Assembly: GCF_004136015.1 (NCBI RefSeq)
Contig: NZ_CP024866.1
Location: 1,241,236-1,305,235, forward strand
From: Pseudomonas sp. ACM7
GTDB lineage: Bacteria > Pseudomonadota > Gammaproteobacteria > Pseudomonadales > Pseudomonadaceae
DNA length: 64,000 nt
Direction: 5' to 3'
Part shown: positions 26,318-34,940 of the stretch, piece after piece
Position numbering within the stretch: position 1 is the stretch's first letter
Layout: every line of letters starts with the position of its first letter
Position numbers and translations under genes: made by a program
The notes under the pieces: generated by a model
Database searches by the model: none
What the model was told of the DNA's origin: nothing
What the model saw: only the letters and a program-made list of their open reading frames with translations

Positions 26318-26947
26318 ATGCCCGACGACATCCATTTCTACGAACCCGCCAACGGCCACGGCCTGCCGCATGACCCGTTCAATGCCATCGTCGGCCCGCG
26401 TCCCATTGGCTGGATTTCCTCTCAGGATGCCGATGGTCGCTTGAACCTGGCGCCCTACAGCTTCTTCAACGCGTTCAACTACATTCCGCCGATCATTGGT
26501 TTTTCCAGTGTCGGGCGCAAAGACAGCCTGAATAACATCGAGCGAACCGGCGAATTCGCCTGGAACCTGGCGACCCGTCCGCTGGCCGAGCAGATGAACC
26601 AGTGCTCGGCCATGGTCGGGCCTGAGGTCAACGAGTTCGAGCTGTCCGGGCTGACGCCGGCAGCGTCGAAAGTCATTCAGGTGCCGCGCGTCGCCGAAAG
26701 CCCGGTGTCCTTCGAGTGCAAGGTCACGCAGATCATTCAGTTGCAGCGGGCTGACGGGAACGTGGTGCCGAGCTGGCTGATTCTCGGCGAAGTGGTCGCC
26801 GTGCATATCGCCAAATGGCTGTTGAAGGATGGGGTGTACGACACCGCCGCGGCAGAACCGATCCTGCGCGGCGGCGGGCCAGCGGATTATTTCCAGCTGG
26901 GGCCTGAGGCGTTGTTCAAGATGTATCGCCCGGGGGCGGTCAAGTAA
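26318..26947 (+). CDS. Flavin reductase family (FMN-binding) protein
   Basis: A 209-residue flavin-reductase-like split-barrel protein. GPRPIGWISSQDADGRLNLA followed by PYSFFNAFNYIPPIIGFSS is the FMN-binding signature, and later SFECKVTQIIQL and LILGEVVAVHI continue the barrel. Members reduce or bind FMN and often serve flavin-dependent monooxygenases; no partner is adjacent. The start at 26318 (MPDDIHFYEP) fits the domain; the frame runs back to 26255 without support. It converges with the small gene at 26948, whose stop abuts its own. Confidence 0.87.
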   Translation: MPDDIHFYEPANGHGLPHDPFNAIVGPRPIGWISSQDADGRLNLAPYSFFNAFNYIPPIIGFSSVGRKDSLNNIERTGEFAWNLATRPLAEQMNQCSAMVGPEVNEFELSGLTPAASKVIQVPRVAESPVSFECKVTQIIQLQRADGNVVPSWLILGEVVAVHIAKWLLKDGVYDTAAAEPILRGGGPADYFQLGPEALFKMYRPGAVK

Positions 26948-27178
26948 TTACCAGATCAGGTCGCCGTCTTCGCTGACGTCCCTGAGGCGGGTCAGTTCTT
27001 TGGCTGCGGCCTCATCGGCCTCATGGGCAGTTTTAAAGGTCTGTTCTTCGAGCAGCTTGTGAAAGCGCGGCGCACCCGAACCACCGATGGCCTTGGTGGC
27101 GATTGCGGCGTGATAGCCGCCTTCACGGGGTACTACGGCAGATACGGCTTCGAAGGTTTCAAAGGCTTTGCGTGCCAT
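26948..27178 (-). CDS. Conserved small protein of unknown function
   Basis: A 76-residue soluble protein beginning MARKAFETFEAVSAVVPREG with GGYHAAIATKAIGGSGAPRF and an acidic helical end. CAGGATCC before the ATG offers AGGA at 9-10 nt spacing. I do not recognise a named family with confidence, though the sequence has the look of a conserved Pseudomonas protein rather than random ORF. No signal peptide or membrane helix. It follows the monooxygenase-type gene at 27220 by 41 nt on the same strand and may be co-transcribed. Confidence 0.65.
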   Translation of the reverse strand: MARKAFETFEAVSAVVPREGGYHAAIATKAIGGSGAPRFHKLLEEQTFKTAHEADEAAAKELTRLRDVSEDGDLIW

Positions 27179-27219
27179 GTCGCGGATCCTGGCTAATGGA
27201 GAATTGAGCCATTAAACCC

Positions 27220-27573
27220 TCAACCCGCCATTTTGTGTACCCACGACTGGGACTGTCCCAGCGCCTGGGCGGCCGACACGTCCTTGAAGGTATGAAAATC
27301 CAGGCTGTTGACCACCAGGTCTTGCACCAACCCGGCAAAAATCTGCATGGCCGGGGTGCTGAAATAAGCGGTCATGGCCTGCTGGTTCATCCAGAAACCG
27401 GACACCAGCCACAACTCGGGATCGCATTGCGAATGTTGCAGGGCAAAATTCAGGCAACCCGGTGCGCTGCGGGACGGCTCGATCAAGGCGCTGAGGCGCG
27501 CACCGAGTTCCGCCGAACGCCCGGCGCGGGCGCGGACAAAGGCCATATGACTGACGGGGATCTGCGTAGACAT
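27220..27573 (-). CDS. Antibiotic biosynthesis monooxygenase (ABM) domain protein
   Basis: A 117-residue ferredoxin-like-fold protein of the ABM/quinol monooxygenase group. Signs are AFVRARAGRSAELGARLSAL, then PGCLNFALQHSQCDPELWLVSGFW (split here as PGCLNFALQ and LWLVSGFW), then AMTAYFSTPAMQIFAGLV. Members act on small aromatic or quinone substrates without cofactors, but the substrate here is unknown. GGGAGG lies 7-8 nt before the ATG at 27573, which decides the start over a TTG two codons earlier. It likely shares a transcript with the small gene that follows. Confidence 0.83.
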   Translation of the reverse strand: MSTQIPVSHMAFVRARAGRSAELGARLSALIEPSRSAPGCLNFALQHSQCDPELWLVSGFWMNQQAMTAYFSTPAMQIFAGLVQDLVVNSLDFHTFKDVSAAQALGQSQSWVHKMAG

Positions 27574-27756
27574 GTTCAACCCTCCCAGGTACTCGAGTGG
27601 CAGCCGTGGGACGGGCTGCGACAGGATCCAAGGTTAAGCGCGCCCCTTCCATCGCGGTTAGTCGATTCCTGCCGGCTTGTTGCACAATCCTGCGCAGCTT
27701 GGCTCAACACCTGTAACAACCGGTAAAACCCGTCATACCACTGTCACACGAGCTTT

Positions 27757-27837
27757 GTGTAGGAGCTGCCGAAGGCTGCGATCTTTTGACTTCTGTTTTC
27801 AAGATCTAGAGATCGCAGCCTCCGGCAGCTCCTACAG
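27757..27837. repeat. Palindromic repeat, family B
   Basis: GTAGGAGCTGCCGAAGGCTGCGATC-type left arm and the inverted right arm GATCGCAGCCTCCGGCAGCTCCTAC, with a short spacer. The about 420-bp gap from 27580 to 28001 holds this repeat and presumably the promoters of the two divergent genes; nothing else is evident. Confidence 0.88.
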
Positions 27838-28001
27838 GGGCAGGCTTGCGTCAGCCGTTGCCCATCTGCATCACGTCATGACGGGGCGGCACACGAAGCC
27901 CATGCAGAATCAGGCAAGCTTGAGGCAGGATGTGTCTAGCGCTTCGTCTTGCACAAACTTAAGCTCAACTCATTACCAACGCCTTGCCGAGGATGCCTTG
28001 C

Positions 28002-28931
28002 ATGTCGTCGCTCGATCATTTTCAAGCCCCGCTGGACGCCGACATGGAGAAACAGCGCGCGGAACTGGCCGCCATCATTCGCCACAACACGGCGGAGGAT
28101 GGCACTTATGCGACTGCCGTCGGCTCGCTGTTCATGTCTCGCCACAGTAAGTCCCATGAGTTTGCCCCGGTACTGGCGCAACCCGCGCTGTGCATCATGG
28201 CGCAGGGCCGTAAAGAGGTCAGGCTGGCCGATGAATACTTCAATTACGATCCGCTGAATTACCTGGTGGTGTCGGTTTCGATGCCACTGAGCGGGCGCGT
28301 GGTGAACGTCACGTCTGAAGAACCGATCCTCGCGGTGCGGCTGGATATCGACCCGGCAGAAATCACCGCGCTGATTGCCGACGCCGGTCCTCTCGGTGTG
28401 CCCACCCGGCCGACGGGACGCGGCTTGTATGTCGAACGGATCGACACCGCGATGCTTGACGCGGTGTTGCGTCTGGCACGTTTGCTGGATGCGCCGAAAG
28501 ACATCGCCATGCTCGCACCGCTGATTCGCCGGGAAATCCTGTATCGACTATTGCGCAGCCAGCAGGGCCATCGGCTGTACGAAATCGCTATCGCCAACAG
28601 CCAGAGCCATCGCATCAGCCAGGCGATCAAATGGCTCAACGGCAACTATGAACAGCCGCTGCGCATCGATGATCTGGCGAAGGAAGTGAACCTGAGCGTG
28701 TCGACGTTGCATCACCGGTTCAAGGCGATGACGGCGATGAGTCCGTTGCAGTATCAGAAGCAACTGCGCCTGCAAGAAGCGCGGCGGTTGATGCTGGCGG
28801 AAGGGCTGGAGGCTTCGGCAGCGGGGTATCGAGTGGGGTATGAAAGCCCCTCGCAATTCAGCCGGGAGTACAGCCGGTTGTTTGGGGCTCCGCCGTTAAG
28901 GGATTTGGCGCGGTTGCGGTTGATGGTCTAG
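28002..28931 (+). CDS. AraC family regulator with AraC_N domain
   Basis: A 309-residue transcription factor. The N-terminal AraC_N cupin-like half shows HEFAPVLAQPALCIMAQGRKEV and LVVSVSMPLSGRVV; the C-terminal two-helix-turn-helix domain includes IDDLAKEVNLSVSTLHHRFK and GYRVGYESPSQFSREYSRLFG. Members usually activate a neighbouring oxidoreductase gene, but none is adjacent here, so the target is unknown. The ATG at 28002 is preceded by GAGGATGCC, giving good ribosome spacing; the frame runs back to a TTG at 27984. Confidence 0.9.
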   Translation: MSSLDHFQAPLDADMEKQRAELAAIIRHNTAEDGTYATAVGSLFMSRHSKSHEFAPVLAQPALCIMAQGRKEVRLADEYFNYDPLNYLVVSVSMPLSGRVVNVTSEEPILAVRLDIDPAEITALIADAGPLGVPTRPTGRGLYVERIDTAMLDAVLRLARLLDAPKDIAMLAPLIRREILYRLLRSQQGHRLYEIAIANSQSHRISQAIKWLNGNYEQPLRIDDLAKEVNLSVSTLHHRFKAMTAMSPLQYQKQLRLQEARRLMLAEGLEASAAGYRVGYESPSQFSREYSRLFGAPPLRDLARLRLMV

Positions 28932-28956
28932 CTGAATCTTGTGTTGTTTGTGCCGG

Positions 28957-29036
28957 CCCCTTCGCGAGCAAGCCCGCTCCCACAGGGGTCTGGTGTACAC
29001 CGGTCCAATGTGGGAGCGGGCTTGCTCGCGAAGAGG
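28957..29036. repeat. REP doublet (REPIN)
   Basis: TTCGCGAGCAAGCCCGCTCC and GGAGCGGGCTTGCTCGCGAA separated by about 30 nt, between the convergent AraC and ABC ATPase genes. Confidence 0.9.
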
Positions 29037-29062
29037 CCGGTACAGTCAATCCACCTCTAATG

Positions 29063-30118
29063 TCAGGCACCGAGTACGCGACAAGCCTCAGCCGGCAATG
29101 TCACCGACACCGGATTGCCAATGCTCAACCCAAACCCCTGACACGGCGTGCTCAACGCCGTAAACGACACCCCGGAACACTCCACGGTCGTCTCAATCGT
29201 CGCGCCAATATCACGCACAAACGTCACCTTACCGAGCAACCGATTCCCCGCCGTCGCCTGTGGATGCGACAGTTGCAGGTCCTCAGGGCGAATCAGCATC
29301 TTCACTTTCTCACCCACCACGATGCTGCTGCAGATCGGCACTTCCAGCGCCTCGCCACCCGGCAGCCCAATCTTGCCGTTGCCCAGTGCCGTGGCCGGGA
29401 AGATATTCCCCGAGCCGATGAAGTCCGCAACAAATTCATTGGCCGGGTGACGATAGATTTCAATCGGCGTGCCCACTTGCTGCACGCGATGTTCACCCAA
29501 TACCACAACGATATCCGCCATGGTCATGGCTTCACGCTGGTCGTGGGTCACCATGATGGTGGTGATGTTCAAGCGTTGTTGCAGTTGACGGATTTCCACC
29601 TGCATCGACTCGCGCAGCTTGGCGTCGAGCGCCGACAGCGGCTCATCCAGCAGCAGGATTTTCGGCCGCGAGGCAATCGCCCGGGCAATCGCCACGCGCT
29701 GACGTTGACCGCCGGAGAGTTTGGCCACCGGGCGATCAATCATCTCGCTCAGCTGAATCAGCTCGAGCAACTCCACCACCCGCGCCTGCTGATCAGCCTT
29801 GCTGACCCCGCGCAGTTTCAGCGGATAGGCGATGTTCTCCCCCACCGTCATGTGCGGAAACAGCGCCAGTGATTGAAACACCATGCCGAAATTGCGTTGA
29901 TGCGCCGGGGTGTGGCCGATGTCTTCACCGTCCAGGCGAATCTCGCCGCCGCTCAGGGTTTCGAGCCCTGCAATCATTCGCAGCAACGTGGTTTTACCGC
30001 AGCCCGACGGGCCGAGAAAACACACCAGTTTGCCCTCAGGCAAATGCAGGTTTACATCCTTTACCGCGCAGGCCGAGCCGTAATGTTTCTCGACGTTTTC
30101 CAGAATCAGACCAGTCAT
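29063..30118 (-). CDS. ABC importer ATPase, spermidine/putrescine class
   Basis: A 351-residue PotA-type ATPase that powers the importer encoded upstream. Walker A is GPSGCGKTT, Q-loop FQSLALFPHMTV, signature LSGGQRQRVAIARA, Walker B ILLLDEPLSALD and switch His in VTHDQREAM. A TOBE domain occupies the last about 100 residues. The start MTGLILENVEKHYG at 30118 is the beginning of the domain; the 20 extra residues of the longer frame are not needed. A 155-nt gap without a gene separates it from the permease gene, but strand and content make it the last gene of the transporter operon. Confidence 0.92.
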   Translation of the reverse strand: MTGLILENVEKHYGSACAVKDVNLHLPEGKLVCFLGPSGCGKTTLLRMIAGLETLSGGEIRLDGEDIGHTPAHQRNFGMVFQSLALFPHMTVGENIAYPLKLRGVSKADQQARVVELLELIQLSEMIDRPVAKLSGGQRQRVAIARAIASRPKILLLDEPLSALDAKLRESMQVEIRQLQQRLNITTIMVTHDQREAMTMADIVVVLGEHRVQQVGTPIEIYRHPANEFVADFIGSGNIFPATALGNGKIGLPGGEALEVPICSSIVVGEKVKMLIRPEDLQLSHPQATAGNRLLGKVTFVRDIGATIETTVECSGVSFTALSTPCQGFGLSIGNPVSVTLPAEACRVLGA

Positions 30119-30273
30119 GTTGCACCTCAAGAATAAGGTTCTGGCTGGAGGTCGCCGAGCGAAGATCAGGCAAGGCAAAAGTCTGCGAAGAAGCAGAGTT
30201 GACTTTAGTCAATGAGCATTCTGAGCGGACTTTTAACGCAGCATGATCGAGCGCAGGCACCTCCAGGCAGAAG

Positions 30274-31122
30274 CTAGAACGAAACGCCACCTTCACCAAC
30301 CAGCTTCTCCAACGCCCATATAAGGACGAAGTCGATCAGCACGATCAGCACGGCAAACGAAAATACGGTTGGGTCGAGCGATGACACGGTGCGGCTGTAC
30401 ATCCAGATCGGCACGGTCATGACGTCGATGGTGTAAAGGAAGTAGGTCACGGTGAATTCGTTGAACGAGACGATGAACGCCAGCAGCATCCCCGCCAGAA
30501 TCCCCGACTTCATCAGCGGCACCACCACATCGATAATCGCCCGGGTCGGTGAAGCGCCAAGCATCTGCGCGGCTTCTTCGACTTCGCTGCCAATGGAGAG
30601 CATCGCGGCGGTGCAGTTTTTCACCACGAACGGCAGCGCCAGGATCACGTGGGCAATCACCAGCCGCGAGGTGGTCATCTGGAACGGCAGGCTGTCGAAC
30701 ACCAGCAGCAACGCCAGGCCCAACACCACCATCGGAAACACCAGCGGCAGCGACATCAATTGCAGCGCCACGGCTTTGCCGCGGAACTCGCAACGGGTCA
30801 GGGCATAAGCGGCCGGCACCGCAATGATCGTTGCAAACACCATGGTCAGGCACGCCACCATCAGGCTGGTGGTCATGGCCTTGCCGAGGCTCAGCACATC
30901 GCTGGCATCCGGCGACACGAAGGTGTGCCAGGCAGCCTTGTACCATTGCAGGCTGTAGCTGCTCGGCGGGAAGTCGAGGTTCGACGCACCGCTGAACGAC
31001 ATCACGATCATGGTCAGGATCGGCAACACCGCCAGCAGCAGGATGAAGCCCGACAGGATGCCGGCAAACTTGCCGGTCTCGCCGGGCAGCAGCCCATAAC
31101 GTTTCTTGATCAGAGTGCTCAT
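30274..31122 (-). CDS. ABC importer permease, PotC-like
   Basis: A 282-residue inner-membrane permease with about six helices and the EAA loop EEAAQMLGASPTRAIIDVVVP that contacts the ATPase. It belongs to the PotC branch of the polyamine/thiamine/iron type (2-oxo acid and polyamine) importers. Its ATG overlaps the stop of the PotB-like gene by 4 nt (31119-31122). Substrate is not evident from sequence; the linked decarboxylase and aldehyde dehydrogenase suggest a guanidino or amino compound. Confidence 0.91.
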   Translation of the reverse strand: MSTLIKKRYGLLPGETGKFAGILSGFILLLAVLPILTMIVMSFSGASNLDFPPSSYSLQWYKAAWHTFVSPDASDVLSLGKAMTTSLMVACLTMVFATIIAVPAAYALTRCEFRGKAVALQLMSLPLVFPMVVLGLALLLVFDSLPFQMTTSRLVIAHVILALPFVVKNCTAAMLSIGSEVEEAAQMLGASPTRAIIDVVVPLMKSGILAGMLLAFIVSFNEFTVTYFLYTIDVMTVPIWMYSRTVSSLDPTVFSFAVLIVLIDFVLIWALEKLVGEGGVSF

Positions 31123-32027
31123 TGGGAAGCCTCCAGCATGCGCCGACGACGGCCAGTGATGTATTCGGACAAGGTCATGATTGCGAGCGTGGTGACAATC
31201 AGCACCACACCGGCAGCGGAGGCGGCGGGCCAGTTCATCAGCGGGGCGATCTGGTCATGCACCATCACCGCCAGCATCGGCACGCGTCGGCCACCGAGCA
31301 GCAATGGCACCACGAAGCTGCTGGCGTTGTAGGCGAATACCAACGTCGCGCCAGTGATGATCCCCGGCATGCTCATCGGCAACACCACCTGACGGAACAC
31401 CTGAAAACGGCTGGCACCCAGGGTTGCAGCGGCTTCTTCATAAGTACGGGCGACGCCGCGCATGGCGCTGGCAATCGGCAGCACGGCCAACGGGAACGCG
31501 GTTTGCACCAGGCCCATCAGTACGCCGTTCTGGTTGTAGAGCAGCATGATCGGACGCTTGATCAGGCCCAGGCCCATCAGCGCCTGGTTGAGCATCCCGC
31601 CCGGGCCCAGAATCACCAGCCAGCCGTAGCTTTGCAGCAGCAGGTTGACCAGCAATGGCAGCAGCACCGCGGCGAGGAAGATCCGTCGCACAAACGGTGA
31701 GGTCAGCCGCGACATGGTGTAGGCCACCGGGATCGCCAATACGACCGCAATCACTGCGCTGATCAGGGCCAGACGCAGGGTCAGCAGCAAGGATTTGAGG
31801 TAATACGGTTCCAGCAGTTGGGCGTAACTGGCCAGGCTGAACCCGGTCCATTCCGCGCCTTTGGTGCCCACGCTCATGCGCAGAACCAGAAGGCTGGCGG
31901 CGATCAATACGCCCAGAAACAGCATCGACGGCGAGAGGAAAAACCAGGCACGCGTCGTCGGCGAAACACCCCGATTGGTGCGCACTGGAGCGACGGCGAC
32001 CGGATGAGTCAGAGGTTGGTGTTCCAT
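31119..32027 (-). CDS. ABC importer permease, PotB-like
   Basis: A 302-residue inner-membrane permease. A first helix (about residues 28-50) is followed by a periplasmic loop and the transmembrane core, with the EAA motif YEEAAATLGASRFQVFRQVV. It pairs with the PotC-like permease, to which it is translationally coupled. A palindromic repeat (32079-32166) sits in the 142-nt gap between it and the upstream binding-protein gene. Confidence 0.91.
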   Translation of the reverse strand: MEHQPLTHPVAVAPVRTNRGVSPTTRAWFFLSPSMLFLGVLIAASLLVLRMSVGTKGAEWTGFSLASYAQLLEPYYLKSLLLTLRLALISAVIAVVLAIPVAYTMSRLTSPFVRRIFLAAVLLPLLVNLLLQSYGWLVILGPGGMLNQALMGLGLIKRPIMLLYNQNGVLMGLVQTAFPLAVLPIASAMRGVARTYEEAAATLGASRFQVFRQVVLPMSMPGIITGATLVFAYNASSFVVPLLLGGRRVPMLAVMVHDQIAPLMNWPAASAAGVVLIVTTLAIMTLSEYITGRRRRMLEASQ

Positions 32028-32078
32028 AGCAAGGGTCTCGTCAATGGCAGATCAGGAATATCTCGCGCCCGGCCCTGT

Positions 32079-32166
32079 AGGAGCTGCCGAAGGCTGCGAT
32101 CTTTTGATCTTTTTCAGAGCCACCGAAGAGCAGGATCAAAAGATCGCAGCCTTCGGCAGCTCCTAC
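32079..32166. repeat. Palindromic repeat, family B, inside the ABC operon
   Basis: TGTAGGAGCTGCCGAAGGCT and its inverted copy AGCCTTCGGCAGCTCCTACG enclose a spacer; inner arms are GCGATCTTTTGATC and GATCAAAAGATCGC. It lies between the binding-protein stop and the first permease start, in a single-strand gene series. Confidence 0.9.
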
Positions 32167-32169
32167 GGA

Positions 32170-33273
32170 TCAGGAAGAAAAGATTTCCGTGTAACGACGA
32201 ATCCATTGGTCATGCACGGTGGCCAGGAAGGCGTTGTCGTGCATGATCGCCTTCTCGGTAATCTGCTCTGGCGTGAGGATGAACGGGCTCTTGCGCGCTT
32301 CGGCGGAGATGATCGCCTTGGCGTTGACCGGGCCGTTGTAGATGTCTTCAGCCATCTTGCCCTGCACCAACGGGTCCAGAGAGTGGTTGATGAAGGCGTA
32401 CGCCATGTCGGTGTCGCCCGGACGGTTCTTCGGCATCACCGATTGCATCAAGTCGGTGTAGAAACCTTCCTTCATGCCAAAGGTTGCACTCAGACCGTAG
32501 GCCGGATCGCGGATCTGTTTCGGGAAGAATGCCGGCGCGTACAGGCCGCCCATGTCCAGGGAACCGGTGCGGAACAGCTCGGCGATCTGGTTCGGGTTTT
32601 CACCCAGGGTTACCACGCGATCTTTCAGCTCGGCGAGTTTCTTGAAGCCCGGCTCAATGTTGTGTTCGTCACCACCGGCCAGTTTGGCGGCGATGATGAT
32701 CAGGTCCATGGCCTCGGTCCAGTTTGGCGGCGGCAGGAAGATGTTCGGTGCCAAGTCCGCGTCCCACAGGGCGGCGTAGCTGTCCGGCGCTTCTTTCTGA
32801 GTGCGCGTGCTGTAGACCAGGCTGTTGCACCAGAGCAGGTAACCGATACCGTGGCCATTGGCGCCGGTGCGGTATTTTTCCGGTACATCGACCAGGTTCG
32901 GGATGCGGTTGAGATCGGGTTTTTCCAGCAGGTTGGCCGCGGCCAGACCTTCGGCGCCGACGCCTGCCAGGGTGATGATGTCGTACTGCGGACGATCACC
33001 GCCGGCCTTGAGTTTGGCGACCATTTCCGAGGTACTGCCGGTGCGGTCAGCGATGACCTTGCAGCCGTACTTGTCTTCGAAGGTCGCGGCGATGTTGCGC
33101 AGGGCTGCCAAGCCGGTGTCATCGGACCAGGTCAGCAAACGCAGGGTCTTGCCCGCAAAGCGTGTGTCGCTGGCGTTAGCCTTGATGAACGGCATGCTCA
33201 TGGCGGCCGCTGCCACCGAGGCTACGCCCACGGTTTTGATGAATTGACGTCTGTTCAGATCATGCTCGCCCAT
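32170..33273 (-). CDS. ABC importer substrate-binding protein, Tat-type signal
   Basis: A 367-residue periplasmic binding protein of the PotD/PotF class (KTLRLLTWSDDTG at the mature start). The N-terminus carries a twin-arginine signal: LNRRQFIKTVGVASVAAAA followed by a cleavable A-N-A-S site near residue 34, so export through Tat is likely. This is less usual than Sec for this family. AGGGAG lies 8 nt before the ATG at 33273; a longer frame to 33324 lacks support. First gene of the transporter, about 170 nt after the aldehyde dehydrogenase gene on the same strand. Confidence 0.91.
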   Translation of the reverse strand: MGEHDLNRRQFIKTVGVASVAAAAMSMPFIKANASDTRFAGKTLRLLTWSDDTGLAALRNIAATFEDKYGCKVIADRTGSTSEMVAKLKAGGDRPQYDIITLAGVGAEGLAAANLLEKPDLNRIPNLVDVPEKYRTGANGHGIGYLLWCNSLVYSTRTQKEAPDSYAALWDADLAPNIFLPPPNWTEAMDLIIIAAKLAGGDEHNIEPGFKKLAELKDRVVTLGENPNQIAELFRTGSLDMGGLYAPAFFPKQIRDPAYGLSATFGMKEGFYTDLMQSVMPKNRPGDTDMAYAFINHSLDPLVQGKMAEDIYNGPVNAKAIISAEARKSPFILTPEQITEKAIMHDNAFLATVHDQWIRRYTEIFSS

Positions 33274-33445
33274 TACGGACTCCCTTTGTTTTTGTAGGTA
33301 TGAGGCTGGTCGCAACCGTTGCATCTGCGCCGCCAGATCTGCTCCAAGCCCCCGTATTCACGGGGTTTGCGCTGAGCCGACGGGTTCATCCTGAGGTCGT
33401 GCAAAAAACCTGACTATCGATAAAAACTCATTGAAGCCATGACGC

Positions 33446-33476
33446 CAGCGCATGCCTCATCACGAGGCATGCGCTG
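33446..33476 (-). terminator. Strong stem-loop between dehydrogenase and transporter genes
   Basis: CAGCGCATGCCTC (33446-33458) and GAGGCATGCGCTG (33464-33476) form a perfect 13-bp stem with a 5-nt loop. On the minus strand no T run follows, so it may attenuate, process or stabilise the message rather than terminate it fully. Confidence 0.5.
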
Positions 33477-33491
33477 ACCCTTTTCGAGCCG

Positions 33492-34940
33492 TCAGACCGC
33501 TCGAATCACGTGTTTGATTTCCTGGAAAGCCTGCAAACCCCACGGCCCCAATTCGCGGCCGATGCTGCTCTGTTTGTAGCCACCCCAAGCGGTCTGCGGG
33601 AAGATCACTTGCGGCGCGTTGATCCACACAAGCCCCGCCTGCAAAGCGTTGGCGACCCGATCTGCCGCTTCGGCGTCGCGGGTGACCACGCTGGCCACCA
33701 GACCGAACTGGCTGTCATTGGCCAAGGCAATCGCCTCGGCCTCGGTGGCAAAACTGCGTACGCAGATCACCGGACCGAAAATCTCTTCACACCACAGCGC
33801 ACTGTCGAGGGGCACTTCGGTGAAAATCGTCGGCTGCAAAAAATAACCGCGCGACAAGTCCGCCGGGCGATTGCCGCCGCAAACCAGCTTGGCGCCAGCA
33901 CTCAAACCACGATCAATGTGGCCCAGCACGCGCTGGTATTGCGCCTGATTGACCAGCGCGCCCATTTCCACGTTCGGGTCGAACGGGTCGGCCACGCGAA
34001 TGGCTTCGGCGCGGGCCTTCAAACGGATGAGGAATTCGTCGGCCAGTTCATCGGCGATCAGCACGCGACTGGTGGCCGAACACATCTGCCCGGCATTGAA
34101 GAAACCGCCACCACAGGCCACTTCGACGGCCAGTTCGAGGTCGGCGTCTTTGAGCACCAGCAGCGAGGATTTGCCGCCAAGTTCCAGGCTCACGCCCTTC
34201 ACGGTTTCTGCGGCGCGTTGCATGACCTGCACGCCGACGGCGTTGCTGCCGGTGAAGGAGATTTTGGCGATGCGCGGATCAGCGGACAACGGCGCGCCGA
34301 CCGCCAGGCCGGTACCGCAGACCAGGTTGAACACACCCTTGGGCAGACCGGCCTCGGCGATGATCGTCGCCAATTCCAGTTCTGGCAGCGGTGTCACTTC
34401 GGACGGCTTAAGCACCACGCAGCAACCGGCGGCCAAGGCCGGGGCGAGTTTCCAGGCGGTGGTAACCATCGGAAAATTCCACGGCACGATCAGGCCGACC
34501 ACACCGCAGGGTTCGCGGCGCACACGAGCGCTGAAGTCATCGGTTGGCAGCTCCACATTGCTGTCTTGCTTGGCATCGAGACCTTCGGCTAAACCTGCGT
34601 AGTACTCGAAGGTGGCGATCACGTCGTCGACATCGATGGCGGCTTCAAACAGCGGCTTGCCGTTGTTGCTCGACTGCAAATGCATCAACTGTTCGCGACC
34701 GGCCTGCACGCCCGCAGCAATTTTGCGCAGGATCGCACCGCGCTCGGCGCCGGTGGTTTTCGACCATTCCTTGAAGGCATTGGATGCGGCAGTGACGGCT
34801 TGATCGACTGCATGTTCATCGCCACCGTTCACGGTGGTCAACAGGGCTTCGGTCGCCGGGTTGATCACGCGCAGGTGTTCGTTGCCGGCGGACCATTGGC
34901 CGTCGATGAACAGGCCGTCGAGTGTCGTAGGGAAACTCAT
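33492..34940 (-). CDS. Aldehyde dehydrogenase (NAD-dependent)
   Basis: A 482-residue enzyme oxidising an aldehyde to its acid. It has the Rossmann VPWNFPMVTTAWKLAPALA and SFTGSNAVG, the catalytic Glu in SLELGGKS and the catalytic Cys in FFNAGQMCSATSR. It resembles betaine-, aminobutyraldehyde- and guanidinobutyraldehyde-type enzymes. Coupled by an ATGA overlap to the AruI-like decarboxylase, it would logically oxidise that enzyme's aldehyde product, for example 4-guanidinobutyraldehyde. The start at 34940 is fixed by the overlap; seven further upstream residues lie inside the neighbour. Confidence 0.92.
   Translation of the reverse strand: MSFPTTLDGLFIDGQWSAGNEHLRVINPATEALLTTVNGGDEHAVDQAVTAASNAFKEWSKTTGAERGAILRKIAAGVQAGREQLMHLQSSNNGKPLFEAAIDVDDVIATFEYYAGLAEGLDAKQDSNVELPTDDFSARVRREPCGVVGLIVPWNFPMVTTAWKLAPALAAGCCVVLKPSEVTPLPELELATIIAEAGLPKGVFNLVCGTGLAVGAPLSADPRIAKISFTGSNAVGVQVMQRAAETVKGVSLELGGKSSLLVLKDADLELAVEVACGGGFFNAGQMCSATSRVLIADELADEFLIRLKARAEAIRVADPFDPNVEMGALVNQAQYQRVLGHIDRGLSAGAKLVCGGNRPADLSRGYFLQPTIFTEVPLDSALWCEEIFGPVICVRSFATEAEAIALANDSQFGLVASVVTRDAEAADRVANALQAGLVWINAPQVIFPQTAWGGYKQSSIGRELGPWGLQAFQEIKHVIRAV

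Noticed and set aside
33446..33476. Classical terminator
   Set aside because: Perfect stem, but on the transcribed strand there is no T run after it; listed only as a stem-loop of uncertain role.
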